From assembly GCA_947483455.1 (NCBI GenBank), contig CANKNK010000075.1, positions 1 to 7,649 on the forward strand: 7,649 nucleotides of DNA. Reading direction: 5' to 3'. Origin of the DNA: Comamonadaceae bacterium. Lineage in GTDB: Bacteria; Pseudomonadota; Gammaproteobacteria; Burkholderiales; Burkholderiaceae_C. The notes below the pieces were generated by a model. The model worked only from the letters and a program-made list of their open reading frames with translations. It did not search any database and had not been told where the DNA came from. Positions 1 through 6,679 of this stretch are shown piece after piece (the first letter of the stretch is position 1; each line of letters starts with the position of its first letter). The position numbers were made by a program, and so were the translations under genes.

Positions 1-108
1 CTGAGCGGGCGCATCGGGCAGGCCCTGGGCCAACATCGACAGTGTGCTGTCGTAACGCCTGCGCACTCTTTGCGCAAATCGTGTGTACTGCGCGAGGGGC
101 TTATGCAT
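1..108 (-). CDS. glnE: Glutamine synthetase adenylyltransferase GlnE, N-terminal fragment
   Basis: Only the first 36 codons are in the window, and the gene continues leftward beyond base 1. GlnE adenylylates and deadenylylates glutamine synthetase in response to nitrogen status, as a cytoplasmic bifunctional nucleotidyltransferase. Read on the minus strand, the fragment begins MHKPLAQYTRFAQRVRRRYD. This resembles the Burkholderiales GlnE N-terminus as I remember it (Y-S-R-F-x-Q-R-x-R-R-R-Y), followed by a leucine-rich stretch and a G-x-P motif. No catalytic motif is visible because those lie further downstream. An in-frame ATG four codons upstream (bases 118-120) is an equally possible start. 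Neither has a strong Shine-Dalgarno sequence; the upstream one has only GGA three bases away. The gene diverges from yhdP. The call rests on the short N-terminal match and on remembered glnE-yhdP neighbourhood in Burkholderiales. Confidence 0.78.
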   Translation of the reverse strand, partial: MHKPLAQYTRFAQRVRRRYDSTLSMLAQGLPDAPAQ

Positions 109-146
109 ATTGCCGGTCATAATTCCATGCTTGACTGCACGTGCCA
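109..146. promoter_or_regulatory. Divergent glnE/yhdP start region with overlapping promoter-like hexamers
   Basis: Two divergent genes start only about 38 bp apart, so promoters must overlap each other or lie inside the coding ends. On the plus strand CATAAT at 118-123 is a five-of-six match to the sigma-70 -10 box, but I see no good -35 at the right distance. On the minus strand TTGGCA (bases 147 to 142) is a five-of-six match to a -35 box. It is followed after 17 bp by AATTAT (124 to 119), a four-of-six -10. That minus promoter would start transcription only a few bases before the glnE ATG at 108. This is inference from hexamer matching only. Confidence 0.3.
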
Positions 147-3100
147 ATGACTGATACCCCAACAAACCCCTCGCGCACCTTGTTGAGAGTTGCATTTTTG
201 GCCAAGTGGCTGCTGCGTCTGGTCGGTGCTGGGTGGCTGCTGTTCATCATGTTCTGGGCGGTGTTGCACTTTGTCATTGTGCCGCGAATCGACACTTTGC
301 GCCCCTGGCTGCAAGAACAGGCTACGCAGCGTTTAGGCATAGGGGTTCGCATTGGCAGTATCGAAGCCGTTTCCAACGGCCTCATTCCCTCGCTCGCGCT
401 GCACGATGTGCAATTAGTGGACAAAGAGGGGCGGGTAGCGCTCACACTGCCCTCCGTGCAAGCAGCGATTTCCCCCCGCTCGCTGGCCGCTGGCAACTTG
501 GAGCAGTTGTATGTGCAAGGCGCTGCATTAGACATCCGGCGCGCCGCCGACCGCTCCCTCTGGATTGCTGGCTTGCAACTGAGTCAAATCGATGATGCGC
601 CCGATGCGGCGAGCGACTGGTTCTTTAGCCAGCCTGAAATCGCGATCCGCCACGGCCAGCTGCGTTGGACCGATGAAACGCGCAGCACAGCACCGCTGGA
701 GTTGTCCGATGTGGACGTGGTGCTACGCAACCGGCTTTTTAGCCACAGTTTCCGGCTCGATGCCAGCCCGCCCACTGAATGGGGGGATCGCTTTCATGTG
801 CAAGGGGTTTTCACACACCCCTTGCTGGCACTGCACGTGGGCGAGGTCAACACCTGGACAGGGCAGCTTTATGCCATGGCTAGCGACGTGGACTGGGGCC
901 AGCTACGCAACTATATGGACCTGGGCACCAACGTCAGCCAAGGGCGCGGCAGTGTGCGGGCCTGGGCCAATGTGTTGCGCGGGCAATTTATCGGCGCCAC
1001 GGCCGACGTGCTAGTCAAAGATGTGCGACTAGACCAGGCCGAACAAGTGGCCTCCATGGTCTTACCTACTGCGTCGGGGCGCGTCGCTGCGCGCAGGATT
1101 GAAGGCGGCACGGAATACACCAGCGAGGGCCTTCAATTTGTCACGGCGGACGGCGTACGCTGGCCAGGTGGTAATGCCCGTTTATCAATATGGGATGCCC
1201 AAGCGAGCAAGGGGGCCAAGATTGACTCCTCGCCGGAGCATGGGGAACTGGTTGCGGAGCGCTTGGACTTGGGCGCTTTAAGCCAGGTCGCGCAGCGCTT
1301 TCCTTTGGAAGCCAGCCTGCGCAGCCTATTGGAAACCTACCAGCCGGTTGGCATTGTGCAAAATTTTCAGGCGAACTGGAAAGGCGCTGTCAGCGCGCCC
1401 AATGCTTTTTCTATGAAGGGGCGCATCCGTCAGGCCGGGATAGCAGCGCAAACCGAGAGTGTGCCGGGCTTTCGGGGTCTGGACTTGGACCTGGACCTGA
1501 GCGAACGCGGTGGGCGCGCACAACTGAGCATGAAGAAAGGCGTCTTGGACTTGGGAAAGCAATTGTCCGAACCGCTGGTGCCTGTCACCGATCTGAGCGC
1601 GGACCTGCAATGGAAGCAAGCATCCACAGGCTGGGCCGTCAATGCCAGCAAAGTGCGTATTGCCAATGCCGATGTGCAGGGTGAATTGGACGGGCAATGG
1701 GCTATGCAGCAAGGGGGCGGCGGGCCGGGCATAGTGGATTTGCAGGGGCGCTTTACCCGACTAGACCTGGCCCGCGTACCACGCTATTTGCCGCTGTCCC
1801 TGTCAAAAGACTTGCGCGATTATTTGCGCGATGCAGTGCGCGCGGGTACCGCTTCGGACATCAAACTCAAGCTCAAAGGCGATTTGCGCGAGTTTCCATT
1901 TGCAAAGGCGCGCCAAGGAGAGTTCCGCGTCTCGGCCAACGTGAGCAATGCAACATACGCTTATGTACCCGCCACGCAAATGCCGTCGGGCAAGCCGCCC
2001 TGGCCGGTATTTACCCAGCTCCAGGGCGAGTTGGTGATAGACCAAAGCGCGCTTTATCTCAATGGCATGCGCGGCCTGTGGGGAACTGTGCCCATGGTGC
2101 GTGGCGATGCGGTCATCAACAATCTATATGGTGCCGCCGTGGTGTCGGTCAACGCGCAAGGACGTGGGCCGCTGGCCGATGCGTTGGCCGTCACCAACAA
2201 CTCCCCCTTAGCAGAAATGACGGGCCAAGCATTGGGCAAAGCTTCGGTCAATGGCCTGGCGGAGTACCGCGTCAAACTTGATTTTCCACTGGCCGATACC
2301 AACCGGATGGGGGTCAGTGGCAGCGTCAGCCTACAAGGCAATGATGTGCAAATCCTGCCTTCCACGCCGCGTGTGTTGCGCGCGCGTGGACCGATTAACT
2401 TCACCGAGTCTGGCTACAACGTCAGCGGCGTCACCGGGCGTTTATTCGGCGGCGATGTCCGTATCGACGGAAGCCTAGGAAGCCTCAGCGCCTCGCCTGA
2501 TAGCACCGCTGCATTACCTTCTAAAACTGCGGATGGGGACGCTAGTCTGAAAGCCAGTCCGGGCACGTTGCGACTGGACGGGCGCGTAGCGGCCGAGGGT
2601 TTGCGCGATGCCGCAGATTTTGGCGCGCTGGCCAACTTGGCACACTACGCGACGGGCACAACGAATTACCAGGCTGCGATAAGAATGCGTTTGGGTGTGC
2701 CCGACATTACGGTGAACTCCAATTTGCAAGGGATGGCCTTGGCACTGCCCGCACCGCTTAGCAAAAATGCCGAATCGTCTTTAGCGCTGCGTCTGCAAGT
2801 GGCTGCGCCATTCGAGACCACTAGCGCATCTGTGGCGAAGAGCCAGGAGCAATGGCAGGCGAGCCTGGGCAGTATTGCCCATTTGAATTTATTGCGTGAT
2901 ATCTCAGGCGCCGCGCCGCGGGTGCTGCGCGGCACCCTGGCCTTGGGCGCAGGCGCTAACGAAAACATGGCCATGCCGGCGCAAGGCATTTCCGCACGGC
3001 TGAGCATGGACACGCTGGATGTAGATGCCTGGTCGGTATTGTTTAGCGGCGTGGCCAATAGCATGGGTACACGCAAAAAAATCAGCGCACCACAGTTTGA

Positions 3101-4280
3101 TTTGGGCACTGATTTCCTGCCCAATGCGCTGCAGCTTCGCGCGCGCGAAATCAGCTGGAGCGGCCATGCGGTGCACGCCGTGAACCTCAAGGCCACGCGC
3201 ACCGGCAATCTATGGCGTTCACAAGTGGAGACCACTGAGTTCAGTGGCCAATTGGAATACCGCCAGGCCGGCTTGGGTGGCCTCACCGCAGACAGCAGCA
3301 ACGCAGGGCGTTTGTATGCACGCCTGAGCCGTCTGACGCTCAATAGCAGCGCGGCGCAGGAAGTAGACAAGTTGCTGGACGAACAGCCCTCGAGCATTCC
3401 GGCGTTGGACGTGGTGGCCGAAGAGTTTGAATTACAAGGCAGGAAGTTGGGGCGGCTGGAAGTCGAGGCCATTAACCAGGTGTCATCCGCCACCCGCGAT
3501 ACGCAGCGCGAGTGGTTGCTCAAACGCTTTAATGTCAGCATGCCCGAGGCCGTGCTCAATGCCAGTGGCTCCTGGCGCTTGCAGCCCTCGGCGCCCGGGG
3601 CAGCGGCCAATGTGCCGGCGGAATCCATGCGTGACCGGCGCCGCACCCAGCTCGACTTCAAACTAGATATCAAAGACTCGGGCGACTTGCTGGCGCGCTA
3701 CGGCATGAAAAATGTCATCCGCAAAGGCAAAGGCAAAATCGAAGGACAGGTAGGCTGGGTAGGTTCGCCTATTACCGTGGACTACCCGAGCATGACCGGC
3801 AGCTTTAATGTGGCCATTGACGACGGCCAGTTTCTGAAAAGCGAGCCTAATATTGGCAAGTTGCTAGGCGTGCTCAGTTTGCAATCGCTGCCGCGGCGCT
3901 TGCTGCTAGATTTCCGCGATGTGTTTAGTGAAGGTTTCACCTTTGATTTTGTGCGCGGGGATGCGAGCATTTCGCAAGGTCAGGCGCGCACCAATAATCT
4001 GCAAATGAAGGGCCCCAATGCGGTGGTCTTGATGGAAGGAAGCGCCGATATTGCCAAGGAAACCCAGGCCATTAAAGTGGTGGTGATTCCTGAGCTCAAT
4101 GCCGCCGGTGCCGCCCTGGTCTATACCGCTGTGAACCCGGTGGTGGGCATTTACTCGCTACTGGCGCAGTGGCTTTTGCTCAAGCCCCTGGTGGAGGCCA
4201 ATACGCATGAGTTTTTTATTGACGGTAGCTGGTTGGAACCACGCGTAACCAAGGTGGAACGCAGCAGCCCCTCAAAGTAG
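147..4280 (+). CDS. yhdP: YhdP family AsmA-like envelope protein (TIGR02099/DUF3971 type)
   Basis: This large inner-membrane-anchored protein belongs to the AsmA-like family with TamB and YdbH. In E. coli these proteins form long beta-groove bridges that help move phospholipid to the outer membrane. Starting from ATG at 147 it has 1,377 residues, in the range of the family (E. coli YhdP is about 1,266). Residues about 20-46 form one membrane helix, followed by V-P-R-I-D and a long periplasmic part rich in alternating beta strands. The C-terminus carries the family signature: G-Q-F-L-K-x-E-P, then L-G-V-L-S-L-Q-S-L-P-R-R, L-D-F-R-D-V-F-x-x-G-F and M-K-G-P-N-A. A hydrophobic N-P-V-V-G-x-Y-S-L-L-A-Q segment comes last. 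A GTG two codons upstream (141) is an alternative start, and neither start has a clear ribosome-binding site. A Ser/Ala/Asp-rich insertion lies near residues 776-806. The reading frame is intact. nit follows after 43 bp, probably in the same transcript. Confidence 0.93.
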   Translation: MTDTPTNPSRTLLRVAFLAKWLLRLVGAGWLLFIMFWAVLHFVIVPRIDTLRPWLQEQATQRLGIGVRIGSIEAVSNGLIPSLALHDVQLVDKEGRVALTLPSVQAAISPRSLAAGNLEQLYVQGAALDIRRAADRSLWIAGLQLSQIDDAPDAASDWFFSQPEIAIRHGQLRWTDETRSTAPLELSDVDVVLRNRLFSHSFRLDASPPTEWGDRFHVQGVFTHPLLALHVGEVNTWTGQLYAMASDVDWGQLRNYMDLGTNVSQGRGSVRAWANVLRGQFIGATADVLVKDVRLDQAEQVASMVLPTASGRVAARRIEGGTEYTSEGLQFVTADGVRWPGGNARLSIWDAQASKGAKIDSSPEHGELVAERLDLGALSQVAQRFPLEASLRSLLETYQPVGIVQNFQANWKGAVSAPNAFSMKGRIRQAGIAAQTESVPGFRGLDLDLDLSERGGRAQLSMKKGVLDLGKQLSEPLVPVTDLSADLQWKQASTGWAVNASKVRIANADVQGELDGQWAMQQGGGGPGIVDLQGRFTRLDLARVPRYLPLSLSKDLRDYLRDAVRAGTASDIKLKLKGDLREFPFAKARQGEFRVSANVSNATYAYVPATQMPSGKPPWPVFTQLQGELVIDQSALYLNGMRGLWGTVPMVRGDAVINNLYGAAVVSVNAQGRGPLADALAVTNNSPLAEMTGQALGKASVNGLAEYRVKLDFPLADTNRMGVSGSVSLQGNDVQILPSTPRVLRARGPINFTESGYNVSGVTGRLFGGDVRIDGSLGSLSASPDSTAALPSKTADGDASLKASPGTLRLDGRVAAEGLRDAADFGALANLAHYATGTTNYQAAIRMRLGVPDITVNSNLQGMALALPAPLSKNAESSLALRLQVAAPFETTSASVAKSQEQWQASLGSIAHLNLLRDISGAAPRVLRGTLALGAGANENMAMPAQGISARLSMDTLDVDAWSVLFSGVANSMGTRKKISAPQFDLGTDFLPNALQLRAREISWSGHAVHAVNLKATRTGNLWRSQVETTEFSGQLEYRQAGLGGLTADSSNAGRLYARLSRLTLNSSAAQEVDKLLDEQPSSIPALDVVAEEFELQGRKLGRLEVEAINQVSSATRDTQREWLLKRFNVSMPEAVLNASGSWRLQPSAPGAAANVPAESMRDRRRTQLDFKLDIKDSGDLLARYGMKNVIRKGKGKIEGQVGWVGSPITVDYPSMTGSFNVAIDDGQFLKSEPNIGKLLGVLSLQSLPRRLLLDFRDVFSEGFTFDFVRGDASISQGQARTNNLQMKGPNAVVLMEGSADIAKETQAIKVVVIPELNAAGAALVYTAVNPVVGIYSLLAQWLLLKPLVEANTHEFFIDGSWLEPRVTKVERSSPSK

Positions 4281-4323
4281 TCGGCGCAGGCTTTTTTATC
4301 AACCCGTTTATCAGGAGTGCGGT

Positions 4324-5148
4324 ATGCAGGTCGCAGCAATTCAAATGGTGTCCACCGGCGTGGTCGAGGACAACATGGCCCAGGCCCGTCTGCTGTTAGA
4401 GCAAGCCGCCCAAGCCGGCGCGGAGCTGGCGGTTTTGCCCGAGTATTTTTGCCTGATAGGGCAGCACGATGGCGAGAAGCTAGCCATCCAGGAACCGTTT
4501 GGCAGCGGCCCGATTCAAGACTTTTTGAGCGGCCAGGCGCGTCGCCTGGGTCTGTGGATTGTGGGCGGAACCTTGCCTTTGTCCATCGATCCCTCGACCC
4601 ATGGCGACAAGGTGTTTAACAGCAGCCTGGCCTTTGACCCACAAGGGGCCTGCGCTGCGCGTTACGACAAGATTCATTTGTTCCGCTTTGACAATGGCAC
4701 CGAGTCTTATGACGAATCGCGTGTGCTACAGGCGGGTCACCAGCCCGTGCAGTTTGCGCTGCCCTCGCGCGACGGCCATATATGGACCGTGGGCTTGAGT
4801 GTGTGCTACGACTTGCGCTTTGCCGAGTTGTACCGGACGCACTCCGCCGCAGGGGCAGATTTATTGTTGGTACCCAGCGCCTTCACCTACACCACTGGCC
4901 AGGCGCATTGGGAATTGCTGCTGCGCACGCGTGCCGTAGAAAACCTGAGCTTTGTGCTGGCCGCTGCGCAAGGCGGCACGCACCCCAACGGGCGGCGCAC
5001 CTGGGGCCAGTCGCTAGCCATAGACCCCTGGGGCGCGGTGCTGGCGCAGCAAGCGCAAGAACCCGGCGTTGTGCTGGCCGATCTTGATGCAGCACAGTTG
5101 GCCCGCTGCCGTATGCAGTTGCCGGCCTTACAGCACCGTTTGTTGTGA
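4324..5148 (+). CDS. Carbon-nitrogen hydrolase, Nit1/NitA-like (probable deaminated-glutathione amidase)
   Basis: This cytoplasmic amidase belongs to the nitrilase superfamily. The full 274-residue length fits a single Nit domain. The Glu-Lys-Cys triad is visible: E40 in V-L-P-E-Y-F, K116 in Y-D-K-I-H-L-F and C161 in S-V-C-Y-D-L-R-F-A-E-L-Y. The motif H-W-E-L-L-L-R-T-R-A-V-E-N (195-207) is also typical of Nit proteins. The closest known role is repair of deaminated glutathione, an off-product of transaminases (NitA/YbeM, Nit1). The substrate is inferred from family resemblance, and another short omega-amide is possible. The start is well supported: AGGAG at 4313-4317 lies six bases before the ATG. 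The gene sits 43 bp after yhdP with no obvious terminator between, so the two are probably co-transcribed. Nit genes next to yhdP also occur in Pseudomonas, as I recall. The stop lies seven bases from the end of the convergent small gene at 5156. Confidence 0.92.
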   Translation: MQVAAIQMVSTGVVEDNMAQARLLLEQAAQAGAELAVLPEYFCLIGQHDGEKLAIQEPFGSGPIQDFLSGQARRLGLWIVGGTLPLSIDPSTHGDKVFNSSLAFDPQGACAARYDKIHLFRFDNGTESYDESRVLQAGHQPVQFALPSRDGHIWTVGLSVCYDLRFAELYRTHSAAGADLLLVPSAFTYTTGQAHWELLLRTRAVENLSFVLAAAQGGTHPNGRRTWGQSLAIDPWGAVLAQQAQEPGVVLADLDAAQLARCRMQLPALQHRLL

Positions 5149-5155
5149 ATTCAGA

Positions 5156-5293
5156 TTACGGCTTGGGGGGCGTTTCTTCGTCAGAAGCTGGGGGGGGCAG
5201 CTCCCCGTTTTTGCGCCCCGAAAACATCGTCCACCACACGATGCCGATAAGCAGCAGGCCGGCGCCAAGTGCTTCCAAAATAATCAAGGTCAT
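5156..5293 (-). CDS. Small single-pass membrane protein (45 aa), function unknown
   Basis: This 45-residue frame on the minus strand begins MTLIILEALGAGLLLIGIVW. Residues 3-24 form one hydrophobic helix ending in W-W-T-M-F, followed by S-G-R-K-N-G. The tail is rich in Pro and acidic residues and ends in P-P-K-P. Positive charges directly after the helix predict the C-terminus in the cytoplasm. I do not know a function. The W-W-T-M-F-S-G-R pattern feels like small conserved hypothetical proteins of Burkholderiales, but that is memory, not a search. Its codons are mostly G/C-ending and ordinary for this genome. The plus-strand frame over the same bases uses codons such as ATA and AGG and gives low-complexity protein. 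It is tail to tail with nit and head to head with mltA. There is no clear Shine-Dalgarno sequence before the ATG, but a promoter-like TACAAT lies about 35 bases upstream. The frame stays open to an ATG at 5539, so a longer product cannot be excluded. Confidence 0.6.
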   Translation of the reverse strand: MTLIILEALGAGLLLIGIVWWTMFSGRKNGELPPPASDEETPPKP

Positions 5294-6470
5294 GGGGTGG
5301 GGTGCTGCCGCAGTGATGTGCGCGCTGATTGTAGGAAGCCTGGGCGCTTGCGGCAGTAGCCCCACCAAGGCGCCGGTTGAAGACCGCTCACCCGGGGCCT
5401 CTACCTCGCCAACGCCAGCTTCACCCGCTGCGCCGGTGGTAGTGCCGCCCAAGCTAGAGATCGGGCCAACCATCGTCCAGGCACGCAGCCGCTGGGTGGG
5501 CGTGGGCTGGGATGCATTGCCCGGCTTGCAACAAGACACATTGGGTCAGGGCTGGCGCGCCTGGATAAAAAGCTGCGAACGCAGCGCCAGCATGCCCCCG
5601 GCGCTGGCGACTTTGTGCCCACAAGCCCTGGCGCTGGCCAATGCAGACGCAGCCGGGCAACGCGCCTGGATGTTCCGCCACTTGCAGCCCTACCGTGTCG
5701 AATCGCTGCAAGGCGAATCCCAGGGTTTGCTCACCGCGTATTACGAGCCCGTATTTGAGGCTAGCCGCACCCCCAACGCCCATTTCAGCGCGCCGATTTA
5801 TGCGCCACCGGCCAATCTGGCCAGCCGCAAACCTTGGTACACGCGCAAAGAAATGGACACCTTGCCCGAAGCCAAAGCTGCGCTCAAGGGCAAGGCACTG
5901 GTCTACCTGAACGACCCGGTCGATGCCATGGTGTTGCAAATCCAAGGCTCGGGGCGCATCCGTGTGCAACAGCCTGATGGCAGCTTTCGCACTACGCGCC
6001 TGGCGTTTGCCGGCACCAATGAGCAGCCCTATAAAAGCGTGGGCAAATGGTTGCTGGATCAAGGCCTCAGCAAGGACGCCACCTGGCCGGGCATCAAAGC
6101 CTGGCTGGCGCGCAATCCACAGCGCCAAGAAGAGCTGCTTTGGAGTAACCCGCGCATGGTGTTTTTCCGGGAAGAAGCCTTGAGCGAGAACGACCTGGAC
6201 GCAGGACCGCGCGGCGCGCAAGGCGTGGCCCTGAGTGCGGGCCGCTCAATCGCTGTCGATCCGGGCAGCATCCCCTATGGCACACCGGTATGGATGAGCT
6301 CTACCGGCGCGCAAACCACCTTGCAACAACTGGTGATCGCCCAGGACACCGGCAGCGCCATCACTGGCGCCGTGCGTGCCGACTACTTTGCGGGCTCGGG
6401 CGCAACAGCAGGGGAACTGGCCGGACGGCTCAAGCAGCCCTTGCAGATGTGGGTGTTGTGGCCTAAGTGA
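5292..6470 (+). CDS. mltA: Membrane-bound lytic murein transglycosylase A (MltA), lipoprotein
   Basis: MltA cleaves peptidoglycan between MurNAc and GlcNAc to give 1,6-anhydro ends, and is normally anchored to the outer membrane. From the chosen ATG the protein has 392 residues. A hydrophobic signal ends in the lipobox L-G-A-C with the lipidated Cys at residue 20 (codon 5349-5351), followed by a Pro/Ser/Ala-rich linker. The MltA domain shows L-T-A-Y-Y-E-P-V-F near residue 148, V-L-Q-I-Q-G-S-G-R-I near 214 and a C-terminal 3D barrel: A-V-D-P-G-S-I-P-Y-G-T-P, then Q-D-T-G-S-A-I-T-G and R-A-D-Y-F. The Asp in R-A-D-Y-F (codon 6381-6383) corresponds, as I recall, to catalytic Asp308 of E. coli. 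The start is uncertain. ATG at 5292 gives a normal 20-residue signal but no positive N-region. ATG at 5241 adds Arg and two Lys but gives a 37-residue signal. GTG at 5145 overlaps the nit stop but would bury the signal internally. None has a clear ribosome-binding site. Confidence 0.92.
   Translation: MGWGAAAVMCALIVGSLGACGSSPTKAPVEDRSPGASTSPTPASPAAPVVVPPKLEIGPTIVQARSRWVGVGWDALPGLQQDTLGQGWRAWIKSCERSASMPPALATLCPQALALANADAAGQRAWMFRHLQPYRVESLQGESQGLLTAYYEPVFEASRTPNAHFSAPIYAPPANLASRKPWYTRKEMDTLPEAKAALKGKALVYLNDPVDAMVLQIQGSGRIRVQQPDGSFRTTRLAFAGTNEQPYKSVGKWLLDQGLSKDATWPGIKAWLARNPQRQEELLWSNPRMVFFREEALSENDLDAGPRGAQGVALSAGRSIAVDPGSIPYGTPVWMSSTGAQTTLQQLVIAQDTGSAITGAVRADYFAGSGATAGELAGRLKQPLQMWVLWPK
5328..5356 (-). 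promoter_or_regulatory. Candidate promoter for the 45-aa gene, inside mltA codons
   Basis: Reading the minus strand, CTGCCG (bases 5356 to 5351, three of six to the -35 consensus) is followed after exactly 17 bp by TACAAT (5333 to 5328, five of six to the -10). Transcription would start near 5321, giving a leader of about 28 bases to the ATG at 5293. The -10 is good and the -35 is weak. These bases also encode the end of the MltA signal peptide, so the match could be chance. Confidence 0.35.
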
Positions 6471-6556
6471 GCAGGGCCATGGAGTCTGTCGCCCTTCCGC
6501 GCTGGTGTTGAGGCCTGGTCCGCTATACGCTTCCTAAGGTACGCATGGGGTATCAA

Positions 6557-6577
6557 GGGCGCAATACACACGCGCCC
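6557..6577. repeat. Short inverted repeat, GGGCGC / GCGCCC
   Basis: The arms GGGCGC (6557-6562) and GCGCCC (6572-6577) pair perfectly around a nine-base A/C-rich loop. The following bases are not T-rich, so a classic intrinsic terminator for mltA is unlikely. The repeat covers the candidate -35 box of the downstream promoter, so it could be a protein-binding site. It could also be chance in GC-rich DNA. Confidence 0.3.
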
Positions 6578-6593
6578 CTAGTTTGACTACACT
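6565..6593 (+). promoter_or_regulatory. Weak candidate promoter for the oxidoreductase gene
   Basis: TACACA (6565-6570, four of six to the -35 consensus) is followed after 17 bp by TACACT (6588-6593, four of six to the -10). Transcription would begin near 6600 and leave a leader of about 80 bases. A TTGACT at 6583-6588 is a better -35 match but has no usable -10 behind it. A promoter somewhere in this gap is expected; this exact placement is a guess. Confidence 0.3.
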
Positions 6594-6679
6594 GCGCATG
6601 AGGCGCAGCCCACCTACCCGGAGCCAACTGCACAGACTGCAGCCCACAAGGCGGCCCAACATTCCAGGAGCCCATTGCC

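Larger units (their letters stand above)
6471..6679. other. Gap between mltA and the oxidoreductase gene
   Basis: These 209 bases hold no convincing gene. They contain a six-base-pair inverted repeat at 6557-6577 and a weak promoter-like pair at 6565-6593. At the right end AGGAG at 6666-6670 lies nine bases before the oxidoreductase ATG. I see no strong intrinsic terminator with a T run for mltA. A short frame from ATG 6599 overlaps the next gene and is Arg/Pro-rich, so I do not treat it as a gene. Confidence 0.6.

Noticed and set aside
101..535. Minus-strand frame of 144 codons over the yhdP start
   Set aside because: It is Cys/Ser/Thr-rich with no domain, in a different frame from glnE, and covers the yhdP membrane anchor codons, which are clearly coding.
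2666..3673. Long open frame (335 codons) on the minus strand inside yhdP
   Set aside because: It lies wholly antisense to well-supported yhdP codons, and its product is Ser/Arg/Ala-rich with no recognisable domain. Such frames are common opposite GC-rich genes.
5172..5186. Weak CTTC/GAAG hairpin as a terminator between nit and the small gene
   Set aside because: The stem is only four base pairs and lacks a T run on either strand. It also lies inside the likely coding sequence of the small gene.
5454..6221. 255-codon minus-strand frame opposite mltA
   Set aside because: It is antisense to the conserved MltA domain, its composition is rich in Ala, Arg, Gln and His, and it has no motif or upstream signals.
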